A stretch of DNA of 50,055 nucleotides, taken from positions 1 through 50,055 of the forward strand of contig VAZG01000400.1 in NCBI GenBank assembly GCA_005885285.1, read 5' to 3'. Shown here piece after piece: positions 38,925 through 47,967 of the stretch; position 1 is the first letter of the stretch; each line of letters starts with the position of its first letter. The position numbers and the translations under genes are program-made. This DNA is from Alphaproteobacteria bacterium. GTDB taxonomy: Bacteria > Pseudomonadota > Alphaproteobacteria > Rhizobiales > Xanthobacteraceae. Under the pieces are notes generated by a model. That model made no database searches and was not told the origin of the DNA. It saw only the letters and a program-made list of their open reading frames with translations.

Positions 38925-39808
38925 GCAGCCCTCGCGTCAAGATCGGTCCGGCCAAGAAGCGTGGACACGCACCGCACAAGCAGCACCTTGGCCAGATGCC
39001 GCCGCATGGAAGCTGTGGCTTGCTGATCGTCGTGGGGATTAAGCTCTTCGTCGAGCGCCGCTGATACGTCAGCCATCAGCGCGGGCGTGATAACGACATT
39101 GATCAGCCTGCATGCGGCATTGGACAGTACCGGCCGATCGCCGACGGCAAAGAACGCCAAATGAAGGTCGGTGAAGGCGCCATCTTTGACGACCGCGTCC
39201 GCCGCGAGACCAGCGATCGCGTAATCGCCCTGACGGCGCGCGAATTCGTCGAAGAAATGGGAGGCATTTTTCCGCGTCACCGGCAGCTCGACGGCGACCA
39301 GCAGTTCGTCCGCCGACAGCGCGGTCTCATAGATACCCCTGAAGAAATCCTTGGCCGGAATTCGCCGCTCGCCTGCCTGGCCGCGTGCGATAATGATCGC
39401 GCCGAGCGCGAGCATGCAGGCTGGCAGTTCCGATGCAGGATCGGCGTGAGCCAGGCTGCCGCCAATCGTTCCCCTATTGCGGATCGCGGGATGTGCGACA
39501 TGTGCAACCGCCGTCGTCAGCAAGGGCGAATGCGCGGCGATTTCAGGCGATTTCAGCAGGTCGGCGTGGCGTGTCAGCGCACCGATAGAAAGGACCCCGC
39601 CTTTCAGCGCAATTCCACGCAATTCGCCGATCTCGCCGATGTCGACGATCAGCTCGGGTGAAATCAAACGCAAATTCATGGCGGGCATCAGGCTTTGACC
39701 GCCTGAGAGCACCTTTGCCTTGTCACCATGGGCAGCGAGCAGCTCCAACGCATTGCCGATGCTGGTTGCGCGGGCATAAGCGAAAGCCGAGGCTTTCATC
39801 GGCGTCAC
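38921..39808 (-). CDS. FAD-binding subunit of xanthine dehydrogenase/CoxM family
   Basis: AHGDKAKVLSGGQSLMPAMNLRLISPELIVDIGEI, HPAIRNRGTIGGSLAHADPASELPACMLALGA. Confidence 0.94.
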   Translation of the reverse strand: MTPMKASAFAYARATSIGNALELLAAHGDKAKVLSGGQSLMPAMNLRLISPELIVDIGEIGELRGIALKGGVLSIGALTRHADLLKSPEIAAHSPLLTTAVAHVAHPAIRNRGTIGGSLAHADPASELPACMLALGAIIIARGQAGERRIPAKDFFRGIYETALSADELLVAVELPVTRKNASHFFDEFARRQGDYAIAGLAADAVVKDGAFTDLHLAFFAVGDRPVLSNAACRLINVVITPALMADVSAALDEELNPHDDQQATASMRRHLAKVLLVRCVSTLLGRTDLDARAA

Positions 39809-39874
39809 CTTCCCCCAGCCGGATTTCGACCTATTTTTCAGGGATTAGAAGGTGGTCACCACCAAAGGTCAAGT

Positions 39875-39894
39875 TTGTTTATCGAACGATTATT
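39875..39894. promoter_or_regulatory. Candidate operator (shared motif A) upstream of the LLM gene
   Basis: TTGTTTATCGAACGATTATT; 16 of 20 positions identical to 44612..44631 by eye. Confidence 0.5.
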
Positions 39895-39982
39895 TCGGAC
39901 CTTCGACTTTTGGACTTGTCATGCGAGCACGAACGACGCACGGTCTGTTCTGATTTAGAAAGGACGCTCCGGGAGCGCGGCG

Positions 39983-41089
39983 ATGAATCTGGGTTTCTTC
40001 ACGATGCCGATCCATCCGCTTGAGAAGGATTGGCGGCGGTCGTTGAAAGAAGACCGCGAAGCCTTTCTGCTGGCCGACGAATTGGGGCTTACGGAGGCCT
40101 ATGTCGGTGAGCACGTGACCGACAGGGCCGAGAACATCACCTCTTGCATCGCATTTCTGGCGTGGATTGCGGCGGCCACCAAGCGGATCAAACTCGGCAC
40201 CGGCACGATCAACATGCCAAACACCCATCCTGCCGCCGTCGCGGCCAGTGTGGCGATGCTCGATCACATGCTCGACGGGCGTTTAATCTTCGGCATCAGC
40301 CCCGGCGGGCTCCTGTCGGATGCCGAACTGTTCGAAAATCTGGACGCTGACCGCAATGCGATGTTTCTCGAGGCCATCAATCGGGTTCTGGATATCTGGG
40401 CCGGCCAGCCGCCATACAATTTCCACGGAAAATACTGGAATATTTCGACCGAAAAGACCTCAATCATGGATATCGGACAGGGGATCATCGCGCGCCCGCT
40501 GCAACAGCCGCATCCACCGATTGTCGTGACCGCCGTCGCCCCCTTTTCGAAGGGTGTCACCGAAGCTGCCGCACGTGGCTGGGACCCGATCTCCGCCAAC
40601 TTCCTGATGCCGGCCTGGGTCAAGACCCACTGGCCGAAATATATCGAGGGCTGCGAACGCGCCGGGCGTGCCGCCGACCCCGCGAACTGGCGCGTGGCCA
40701 AGAGCGTGTTCGTTGCCAAGGACGCCCAAACGGCGAAGGCCTACGCCACCGATCCAAACGGCCCCTACGTCTATTACTATCGTTCGCTTTTCATCAAGCT
40801 CAAGATGAGCGGCCGCATCGAACTGTTCAAGACCCGTCGTGACCAGCCCGACGACGAGGTGACGCTGGAAATGATCTGCGACAAGCTCATCATATACGGA
40901 ACACCGGATAGCGTCGCCGATCAGTTATTGGCTTTCCAGAATGAAGTCGGCAAGTTCGGCACGTTGCTGTACGCCGGCAAGGACTGGATGGACCGCGAGC
41001 TCGGTCGACAATCCATGATCCTGATGGCCGAAAAGGTCATGCCGCGCGTCAACGCCGGCACCTCGAACCGGTCCAACGCCGCGGAATAG
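39983..41089 (+). CDS. LLM class flavin-dependent oxidoreductase (bacterial luciferase-like)
   Basis: MNLGFFTMPIHPLEKDW, AYVGEHVTDRAENITSCIAFLAWIAAATKRIKLGTGTINMPNTHPAAVAASVAMLDHMLDGRLIFGISPGG. Confidence 0.94.
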   Translation: MNLGFFTMPIHPLEKDWRRSLKEDREAFLLADELGLTEAYVGEHVTDRAENITSCIAFLAWIAAATKRIKLGTGTINMPNTHPAAVAASVAMLDHMLDGRLIFGISPGGLLSDAELFENLDADRNAMFLEAINRVLDIWAGQPPYNFHGKYWNISTEKTSIMDIGQGIIARPLQQPHPPIVVTAVAPFSKGVTEAAARGWDPISANFLMPAWVKTHWPKYIEGCERAGRAADPANWRVAKSVFVAKDAQTAKAYATDPNGPYVYYYRSLFIKLKMSGRIELFKTRRDQPDDEVTLEMICDKLIIYGTPDSVADQLLAFQNEVGKFGTLLYAGKDWMDRELGRQSMILMAEKVMPRVNAGTSNRSNAAE

Positions 41090-41119
41090 TCCCCAGCCAG
41101 AAATCAATAAAGGCTTGTT

Positions 41120-41995
41120 GTGGCTCTTAGCGATCGCATTCCTTATCAGGCTCAAATCGACCGGCCAAAGCTCAGGCTACCTGACGGCAACAAGCTCGCC
41201 GTATGGGTTATCCTGAATGTCGAGGAGTGGCGGATCGAGAACGCGATGCCGCGAACCGTGCTAAGCCCGCCGATGGGACAACCCTTGCTGCCGGATGTCC
41301 CCAACTGGTCCTGGCACGAATACGGTATGCGCGCCGGATTCTGGCGTCAGTTCAAGGCATTGACGGATCGCGCCATGCCGGTGACGCTGGCGCTCAACGC
41401 CAACGTCTGCAACGCCTATCCGCGCGTCGCTGCAGCCGCGCTTGATGCCGGTTTCGAGTTCATGGGCCACGGGTTTGTTCAGAGCCCGATGCACAAGCTC
41501 GACAATCAGGCCGATGCGATCCAACGGGCGGTCGATACGATTGCCAAGTTCACCAAGAAGGCGCCCAGGTCATGGGAAAGCCCCGGTCTGACGGAAACCG
41601 AGGATACGCTGGACCTGTTGCGTCTCAGTGGCATCGAATATGTGGCGGACTGGGTGATCGACGATCTTCCGCAGGATATCGCAACGGCTCATGGCACCAT
41701 CACGACGATCCCCTATTCCGTTGAGACCAACGACATCGTCATCCATGCTTTGCAGCACCTTCCTTCAGAGCAATTCCTGAAACGCTGCACCGATCAATTC
41801 GACCGACTGTACCTGGAAGGCGCAAGCAATGCGCGGATCATGGCAATCTCCATTCATCCCTACATCACGGGTGTTCCACATCGCATCAAATACCTGGAAG
41901 CCTTGCTCGACTACGTCATCGGTCATGACGGTGTCGCGTTGATGACTGCGAGCGAAATCGGCGATTGGTACCGTGGCGAAATGACGAAGAAATAG
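41120..41995 (+). CDS. Polysaccharide deacetylase family protein (NodB-fold; PuuE-like subgroup possible)
   Basis: WVILNVEEWRIENAM, PNWSWHEYGMRAGFWRQFKALTDRAMPVTLALNANVCNAYPRVAAAALDAGFEFMGHGFVQSPMHKL, TPLFTLTE-type SPGLTETEDTLDLL. Confidence 0.88.
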   Translation: MALSDRIPYQAQIDRPKLRLPDGNKLAVWVILNVEEWRIENAMPRTVLSPPMGQPLLPDVPNWSWHEYGMRAGFWRQFKALTDRAMPVTLALNANVCNAYPRVAAAALDAGFEFMGHGFVQSPMHKLDNQADAIQRAVDTIAKFTKKAPRSWESPGLTETEDTLDLLRLSGIEYVADWVIDDLPQDIATAHGTITTIPYSVETNDIVIHALQHLPSEQFLKRCTDQFDRLYLEGASNARIMAISIHPYITGVPHRIKYLEALLDYVIGHDGVALMTASEIGDWYRGEMTKK

Positions 41996-41998
41996 CTG

Positions 41999-42685
41999 CT
42001 ATCCAACGACCTTCATTGGCGTTAGTCGCAGTTCAGTCGCAGCTCCAAAAACGCGTGCGTAGCCGGTCAGAAAAGCATCCAGCGCGTCGCCGATCATCTG
42101 CTCCTTGTCCTCTAGCGCGGGAGACCCGTAAATAAACTTGCGAACTCCGTAATAGAAAATTCCGCCGTGAAATACCCAGGCAAGCTCTAGCTCGGCTGCG
42201 CTCGGCCTGCTCTGCACTGGAAACCCTGCCTCGTGGCGGCATTCCTTGATGATGCGGGCCAGAATTTTGTCCCTCACCATGTCAACATACCAGCGGTTGA
42301 TATCGAGCCCCTTCAGACCGGAGTAGAGATAGATGCGCAGCCATTTCCGGTCGAAGATCACATTCGTGTAGGCATTATAAAACTCCTGCAGGCGGTCGCG
42401 GATCGGCCGCGAGCGGTCGGTCAGCAACTTCTCCCAACCGGTATCGAGCGGCTCGAGATAAACCGTGCGGTACACCTCCTTGATCAGGTCATCTTTGCTT
42501 GGGAAATAACGATACAATAGCGGCTGGGTTACGCCCAGGCGACGCGCCAAATCCCGGGTACCGCCGCCAAAGCCCTCTTCCGAAAAGAATTCGGTCGCTT
42601 TGACGACGAACTCCTTGCGGCGATCGTCCGGAGAGAGCCGCTTCTGCTTGGCGCGGGTGCGCTTGGGCGGTGCCTTCGTTCTCAT
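41999..42685 (-). CDS. TetR family transcriptional regulator
   Basis: FVVKATEFFSEEGFGGGTRDLARRLGVTQPLLYRYFPSKDDLIKEVY; start MRTKAPPKRTRAKQ. Confidence 0.94.
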   Translation of the reverse strand: MRTKAPPKRTRAKQKRLSPDDRRKEFVVKATEFFSEEGFGGGTRDLARRLGVTQPLLYRYFPSKDDLIKEVYRTVYLEPLDTGWEKLLTDRSRPIRDRLQEFYNAYTNVIFDRKWLRIYLYSGLKGLDINRWYVDMVRDKILARIIKECRHEAGFPVQSRPSAAELELAWVFHGGIFYYGVRKFIYGSPALEDKEQMIGDALDAFLTGYARVFGAATELRLTPMKVVG

Positions 42686-43248
42686 GATTTGTCGGCCGCC
42701 GACCCGCTGTCCGCAACGAACCGGCCGTAGCCGCCGCGCGCGAACAAAAGCGGTTCCTTCCGGCCATAGGAATAGGCCTCCACCGCGCCGAGGAAAATCA
42801 CGTGATCGCCACCATAATATCGATTGGCGGCCCGGCATTGAAAATTCGCTACGCTGTCGGTGAGGATCGGAGCGTTGCCGAGGCCCGGCCTCCAGTCGAC
42901 ACCGGCGAATTTGTCGTCCGAGGATTTGGCAAATTTGTTCGCAAGTGCTTGCTGCGATACCCCGAGTACATTGACTGCGAAGTGGCTGGCGTTCTGGAAA
43001 GCGCTTAGGCTCGAAGAATAAAGCACCAGGCTCCAGAGCACGAGTGGAGGATTGAGCGACACCGAGGCAAAGGAATTGCAGGTGATGCCATAGGGCTTTC
43101 CGTCAGTTCCAGCGGCGGTGATGATGGTAACGCCCGTTGCGTAGGTGCCGAGCGCGCTTCGGAAGTCTCGCGGATCGATCGGCGAATGACCGCTGGCCAA
43201 TTCGTTAGCTGTGTCCGGAGTGGTCGGATGGTTGGGCGCGTCAGTCAT
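42682..43248 (-). CDS. Flavin reductase family protein
   Basis: FRSALGTYATGVTIITAAGTDGKPYGITCNSFASVSLNPPLVLWSL...FAVNVLGVSQQALANKFA. Confidence 0.94.
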   Translation of the reverse strand: MTDAPNHPTTPDTANELASGHSPIDPRDFRSALGTYATGVTIITAAGTDGKPYGITCNSFASVSLNPPLVLWSLVLYSSSLSAFQNASHFAVNVLGVSQQALANKFAKSSDDKFAGVDWRPGLGNAPILTDSVANFQCRAANRYYGGDHVIFLGAVEAYSYGRKEPLLFARGGYGRFVADSGSAADKS

Positions 43249-43257
43249 CCACCAGCC

Positions 43258-44559
43258 TCAAAGCGTCAGATTTTCGGATGGCAGACCAAGCGCTACCCGA
43301 CCGTAATTGGTGCCGGCCGCGTCGAAATTGAACGCGATGTGCGAGTTGATTGCATGGGCATCGCGGAACTGCCGCTGCAGCACGCCGGTCGTGAACAAAC
43401 CCCGCGCGCCGCTCGCCGCAAACAACATGGATACGGCGTCGGTGCATAGATTCACGGAAAACGCCCCATCGCGGCGCGATTTGGTCTTGGCGGCGATGTC
43501 CGGAATATGTCCCCGTCTCGCATCCGCCATCGCCTCAATACACGCCGAACGCATGATCAATCGCGCCGCATCGATCTTAGCCGACGCCTCGGCGATTTTG
43601 ATCTGCGTACTCTGCATGTCGCCCAGCTTGGTGCGACTGTAGGTCGACGCGCGATGTCGGGCGATATCGACATAGTCATCGAGACAGGCCTGTGCGTTCC
43701 CCAACGCGACGCCCGAGAGTACGTAGGGAAACAGCGAGAATACCGGCAACGTATAAAGCGGATTCGGATTGACCGCACTGCCCGGCGTCGGGCCGCCGGC
43801 GAGATTGCTTACCGCGACCGTCATCGGCTCTGCGACAAAAGCATCTTTGACTTCGACATCGTTCGAACCGGTGCCCCGCAATCCCGCTGCGTTCCAGGTA
43901 TCAACAATATTGTAGTCGTTCCTATGCACCAGAAAAATCCGGTATTCGATCCCATCAGCTTCATCATCAGACGACACGACGCTGGCAAGCATATTCCATT
44001 CGCAAGAAGCAACCCCCGACGAGAACGGCCAGTTGCCGCGCAGCCGGTAGCCGCCCTCGACTTTCCTGGCGCGGCCTGCCGGAAAAATGAAAGAGGACGC
44101 GATCAGCGTATCAAAATTCCTACCCCAGACCTCATCCTGAGCGCGCGGATCGAACATGCCCAGCATCCAATGGTGACTTGCCAGATTGGCAAAATTCCAC
44201 GCCACCGACGCATCGGCACGTCCGAGCATGTCCGCACAGTCGACCAGCGAAACGTAATCGAGTTCGGAGCCGCCTACCCGCTTTGGCTGCACGATCCTGA
44301 ATAGACCAGCGTCGTGCAGATCGCGCTCGGTTTCCGGGGGCAAGCGCCGCAGCTCCTCGGTGTTCGCCGCGCGATCGCGCAGTTGCGGAATTAGCGCCTT
44401 GGCCCGAGCGACCACAGTCATATAGGCGTGCCCGCCTGGCTCCGGCCCCGCGGGTTGCTGCTCTGTGTTTGGCTTTCGACCAACACCCGCCATTTCAGCC
44501 TTCCCTGCTATCTCGTCCAGAGCGGACTCAACCGATCGAGGCAGAGGATAATACCTCAT
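43258..44559 (-). CDS. Acyl-CoA dehydrogenase-fold flavin-dependent monooxygenase (HsaA-like oxygenase component)
   Basis: LIPQLRDRAANTEELRRLPPETERDLHDAGLFRIVQPKRVGGSELDYVSLVDCADMLGRADASVAWNFANLASHHWMLGMF; next to a flavin reductase gene; start MRYYPLPRSVE proposed. Confidence 0.85.
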   Translation of the reverse strand: MRYYPLPRSVESALDEIAGKAEMAGVGRKPNTEQQPAGPEPGGHAYMTVVARAKALIPQLRDRAANTEELRRLPPETERDLHDAGLFRIVQPKRVGGSELDYVSLVDCADMLGRADASVAWNFANLASHHWMLGMFDPRAQDEVWGRNFDTLIASSFIFPAGRARKVEGGYRLRGNWPFSSGVASCEWNMLASVVSSDDEADGIEYRIFLVHRNDYNIVDTWNAAGLRGTGSNDVEVKDAFVAEPMTVAVSNLAGGPTPGSAVNPNPLYTLPVFSLFPYVLSGVALGNAQACLDDYVDIARHRASTYSRTKLGDMQSTQIKIAEASAKIDAARLIMRSACIEAMADARRGHIPDIAAKTKSRRDGAFSVNLCTDAVSMLFAASGARGLFTTGVLQRQFRDAHAINSHIAFNFDAAGTNYGRVALGLPSENLTL

Positions 44560-44586
44560 CGTCTTGTTCGGCGAACTTGAACCCGC

Positions 44587-44598
44587 TTGACCGGTCAA
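44587..44598. promoter_or_regulatory. 12-bp perfect palindrome upstream of the monooxygenase gene
   Basis: TTGACCGGTCAA. Confidence 0.4.
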
Positions 44599-44611
44599 AG
44601 TTACTTAGCGA

Positions 44612-44631
44612 TTGTTTATCGCCTGATTACT
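44612..44631. promoter_or_regulatory. Candidate operator (shared motif A) in the divergent promoter of monooxygenase and NAD(P)-dependent oxidoreductase genes
   Basis: TTGTTTATCGCCTGATTACT, cf. TTGTTTATCGAACGATTATT at 39875. Confidence 0.5.
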
Positions 44632-44691
44632 AATTAAGGCGCGGCTGGCAATGCGCGTCAATCTATTTCAACAGGCAGGAAACAAACCGGC

Positions 44692-45585
44692 ATGGACAAG
44701 ACTGTTGGAATCGTTGGACTTGGCATCATGGGAGGCGCGATTGCCCGCAACCTTGTCGACCGCGGCTGGCGCGTTATCGGTTTCGATATCGACGGGGCGC
44801 GGCGAAATCAGCTTGCGCAGGCCAATGTCATTATCGCCGCGAATGCCGGTCAGGTCGCACGCGACGCGCCTGTTGTGATGACCAGCCTTCCGAGCCCTGC
44901 GGCCGTCGATCAGGTCGCGTGGGAGATCGTAAACTCCGCGCAATCTCGGCGGATGGTGGTGGAACTCAGCACGCTGAGCCTCGCCGACAAGCTTCGTTTC
45001 GAGGCAACCTTGGCTAAAGCGGGCCATATCGCCCTGGATTGCCCACTCAGCGGAACTGGTGCGCAGGCAAAAGACCGCGATCTCGTCGTGTATGCCAGCG
45101 GTGACGGCAAGGCGATCGCACAATGCATGAACCTCTTCTCTGACTTCGCCAAGCAAAGCGCCGATCTCGGCAAGTTCGGCAATGGTAGTCGGATGAAATT
45201 CATCGCCAATCATCTGGTCGCAATCAACAATGTCGCCGCGGCGGAAGCGATGATCCTGGCCCAGCGCGCCGGCCTCGACTCGAAGATGGTGGTCGACATG
45301 GTCGGCCCCGGGGCCGGCGGGTCGCGAATGTTTCAGATGCGCGCACCGATGATGGCGGAGGGCGTCTATGAGCCCGCAACCATGAAGGTCTCGACCTGGA
45401 AAAAGGATATGGCCATCATCGCCGAGTTCGCCGACGATGTTGGGTGCGAAACTCCTCTGTTTACGCTGACGCAGCCGGTCTACAGCGAGGCGATTGCGAT
45501 GGGGTTGGGCGACCAGGACACTGCGTCAGTTTTCGAAGTTTTGAAAAAGACCATCATCAAGCCTCCTAAATCCGGCGGCGCCTAA
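44692..45585 (+). CDS. NAD(P)-dependent oxidoreductase, 3-hydroxyisobutyrate dehydrogenase family
   Basis: VGIVGLGIMGGAIARNLVDRGWRVIGFDID, LDCPLSGTGAQAKDRDLVVYASG, GNGSRMKFIANHLVAINN. Confidence 0.94.
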   Translation: MDKTVGIVGLGIMGGAIARNLVDRGWRVIGFDIDGARRNQLAQANVIIAANAGQVARDAPVVMTSLPSPAAVDQVAWEIVNSAQSRRMVVELSTLSLADKLRFEATLAKAGHIALDCPLSGTGAQAKDRDLVVYASGDGKAIAQCMNLFSDFAKQSADLGKFGNGSRMKFIANHLVAINNVAAAEAMILAQRAGLDSKMVVDMVGPGAGGSRMFQMRAPMMAEGVYEPATMKVSTWKKDMAIIAEFADDVGCETPLFTLTQPVYSEAIAMGLGDQDTASVFEVLKKTIIKPPKSGGA

Positions 45586-45795
45586 CACCCCGGAATTCCG
45601 TCCGGGATGCACCGGGATTCAAATGCATTCCAAATGCCGCACTGCATCAAAGCTGCAAAGCGGCGCAGCCGTGCAACGTCCGGCACGCTGCCCCGGCTTG
45701 GTTATCACTTGATCATTTATGGCTTCCGTTCAATAAATCACTTAATCAACAACAATACAGCCGATCTTCAGATGTAGCGTATTGGGGAGGATCCA

Positions 45796-47043
45796 ATGAC
45801 GATGTCGCGACGACAATTTGTCGGCAGCGTTGCCGGCGCGGGTATCACCAGCTTAGCGGCCCCTCATTTCCTCTCTGCCCAACCTAGCGAACCTATTCGC
45901 ATTGGCCTGCTCGCGGCCAAGACCGGGCCGCTGGCGTCTGGCGGTATCGATATGGACCTTGCACTAACAATGTTTCTCAGGGAGCGCGAGAACACGCTCG
46001 CCGGGCGTAAGGTCGAACTGATCGTCGCCGATACCGCCGGCGTCCCGGCAACCGCACGGACCAAGGCGCAGGAGTTGGTCGAGAAGAACAATGTGCATTG
46101 CATCATTGGACCGCTCGCTGCTTTCGAAGCACTGGCGATCGCTGATTATCTCACGGAAAAGGAGATGCCGACGCTTGGCGTTGCCGCGGCAGAGGACATG
46201 ACGCAGCGGCACCCGAGCCCGTGGTTTGTTCGCCTCACCTCGACATCGGCACAGTGCGCCTATCCGCTCGCCGACTATGCCGCCAAAGAACTGAAGTACA
46301 AGAGGATCGTCACTATCGCCGACGACTTCGCCTACGGGCACGAGATGTGCGCCGGTTTTCAGCGCTCATTCGAGGATAGCGGCGGCAAGATCATTCAGAA
46401 GATCTTCACGCCGTTGGCAACGCCCGATTACGGCAGCTATGTCGCGCAGGTAAAGACCGGGGACGCGATTTTCCTGGGTACTGCCGGCTCTAACGGATTC
46501 CGGTTCCTGCGGCAGTTCATTGAATATGGGCTGAAGGACAAGATGGCAGTCATCGGCGGCATGACGGCGCTCGATGAATCCGTGCTTCGAAATATGGGCG
46601 ATGAGGCGCTGGGTATCTTGACCACGAGTTGGTATTCCGCCGAACTGGACAACCCGCTCAACAAGGCCTTTGCGCCGGCTTTCCGCAAGCAATTCAAATA
46701 CGATCCCGGCTATTACGCCGGAAGTACCTACGTTTCCGGAGAGGTTCTCGAAGTCGCACTCAAATCCATCAAGGCGAATGTTGAAGACAAGAAAGCGCTA
46801 ATGGCGGCAATCCGCGGCAGCAATGCCGACACCGTGCGCGGCGTCATCAAGTTCGATGGGTCCGGCAATGCAATCGGCAACGTATACATCCGCAAGGTGA
46901 CCAAGAGCGACGGCAGGCTGGTCAATTCCGTCATCAAGACCTATCCCGATGTGACCCAGTTCTGGACCTATGACAAAGCGGCATTCCTGAAAAACCCGGT
47001 CTATTCGCGCGACTATCCGCCGGCGCAAAACCTGGAGCAGTAA
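45796..47043 (+). CDS. ABC transporter substrate-binding protein (LivJ-like, Tat-like signal)
   Basis: MTMSRRQFVGSVAGAGITSLAAPHFLSAQPSEPIRIGLLAAKTGPLASGGIDMDLALTMFL. Confidence 0.93.
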   Translation: MTMSRRQFVGSVAGAGITSLAAPHFLSAQPSEPIRIGLLAAKTGPLASGGIDMDLALTMFLRERENTLAGRKVELIVADTAGVPATARTKAQELVEKNNVHCIIGPLAAFEALAIADYLTEKEMPTLGVAAAEDMTQRHPSPWFVRLTSTSAQCAYPLADYAAKELKYKRIVTIADDFAYGHEMCAGFQRSFEDSGGKIIQKIFTPLATPDYGSYVAQVKTGDAIFLGTAGSNGFRFLRQFIEYGLKDKMAVIGGMTALDESVLRNMGDEALGILTTSWYSAELDNPLNKAFAPAFRKQFKYDPGYYAGSTYVSGEVLEVALKSIKANVEDKKALMAAIRGSNADTVRGVIKFDGSGNAIGNVYIRKVTKSDGRLVNSVIKTYPDVTQFWTYDKAAFLKNPVYSRDYPPAQNLEQ

Positions 47044-47100
47044 TTTCGCCTCCGGCGCGTGACGCCGGTCTCGAACAAATGACAACAAGATCGGCCGACG

Positions 47101-47967
47101 ATGCAGTTCTGGATCATTCAAGGTCTCAACAGCCTGTCGCTTGGCGGGCTGTTGTTCCTGCTGTCGTCGGGCTTCTCGCTCATTTTCGGACTGATGCGGC
47201 TGGCAAACCTGACGCACGGCGCATTCTTCATGTTGGGAACGTATTTCGCGGCAACCGCAATGCGCGCCTACGATGGCCTGAATATCTGGGTGGCGGCGCT
47301 CGGCGCGGGAATCGCGGTGGCGGCGGTCGGCGGCCTCTTCGAACGTCTGGTGCTGACCCGGCTGAAGGCCAATCCGCTGGGTCAGGTTCTGGTGACGCTC
47401 GGGATGTCCTTCATCATTTCGGATGCATGCCTGATGTTCTGGGGCGGCGATTCGATACCGGTGCCGACGCCGCCAAACCTGCAATCCCCGACGCGCGTCT
47501 TCGGCTTCGTGTTTCCGACCTATCGGCTGGTCCTGGTCGGATGCGCTATCGCCACCGCGATCTTGTTGTATTTTCTGATCGAGCGGACACGTCTGGGAGC
47601 GATGATCCGCGCCGGCGTCGACGACCGCCAGATGGCGCGTGCAGTCGGCATCCCCGTTTCCAACTTATTCACACTGGTGTTTTGTCTCGGTGCTGGGATC
47701 GCCGGCGCCGGCGGCGTGCTCGGCGGGCCGGTTTTGTCGGCCTATCCCGGACTCGACGCCGACATGCTGCCACTCGCACTGATCGTCGTCATCCTGGGAG
47801 GAATTGGCAGCTTGCTCGGTGCCTTCATCGGCAGCTTCATTATCGGGATCATCTACACATTTGGCACGGCGCTGTTTCCCGAACTAGCCTACATCATCCT
47901 GTTCCTGCCGATGATTTTCGTCATTGCGTTTCGGCCACAGGGCCTGTTCGGACGTGTCAGCACATGA
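47101..47967 (+). CDS. Branched-chain amino acid-type ABC transporter permease (LivH-like)
   Basis: MQFWIIQGLNSLSLGGLLFLLSSGFSLIFGLMRLANLTHGAFFMLGTYFA, VDDRQMARAVGIPVSNLFTLVFCLGAGIAGAGGVLGGP. Confidence 0.95.
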   Translation: MQFWIIQGLNSLSLGGLLFLLSSGFSLIFGLMRLANLTHGAFFMLGTYFAATAMRAYDGLNIWVAALGAGIAVAAVGGLFERLVLTRLKANPLGQVLVTLGMSFIISDACLMFWGGDSIPVPTPPNLQSPTRVFGFVFPTYRLVLVGCAIATAILLYFLIERTRLGAMIRAGVDDRQMARAVGIPVSNLFTLVFCLGAGIAGAGGVLGGPVLSAYPGLDADMLPLALIVVILGGIGSLLGAFIGSFIIGIIYTFGTALFPELAYIILFLPMIFVIAFRPQGLFGRVST

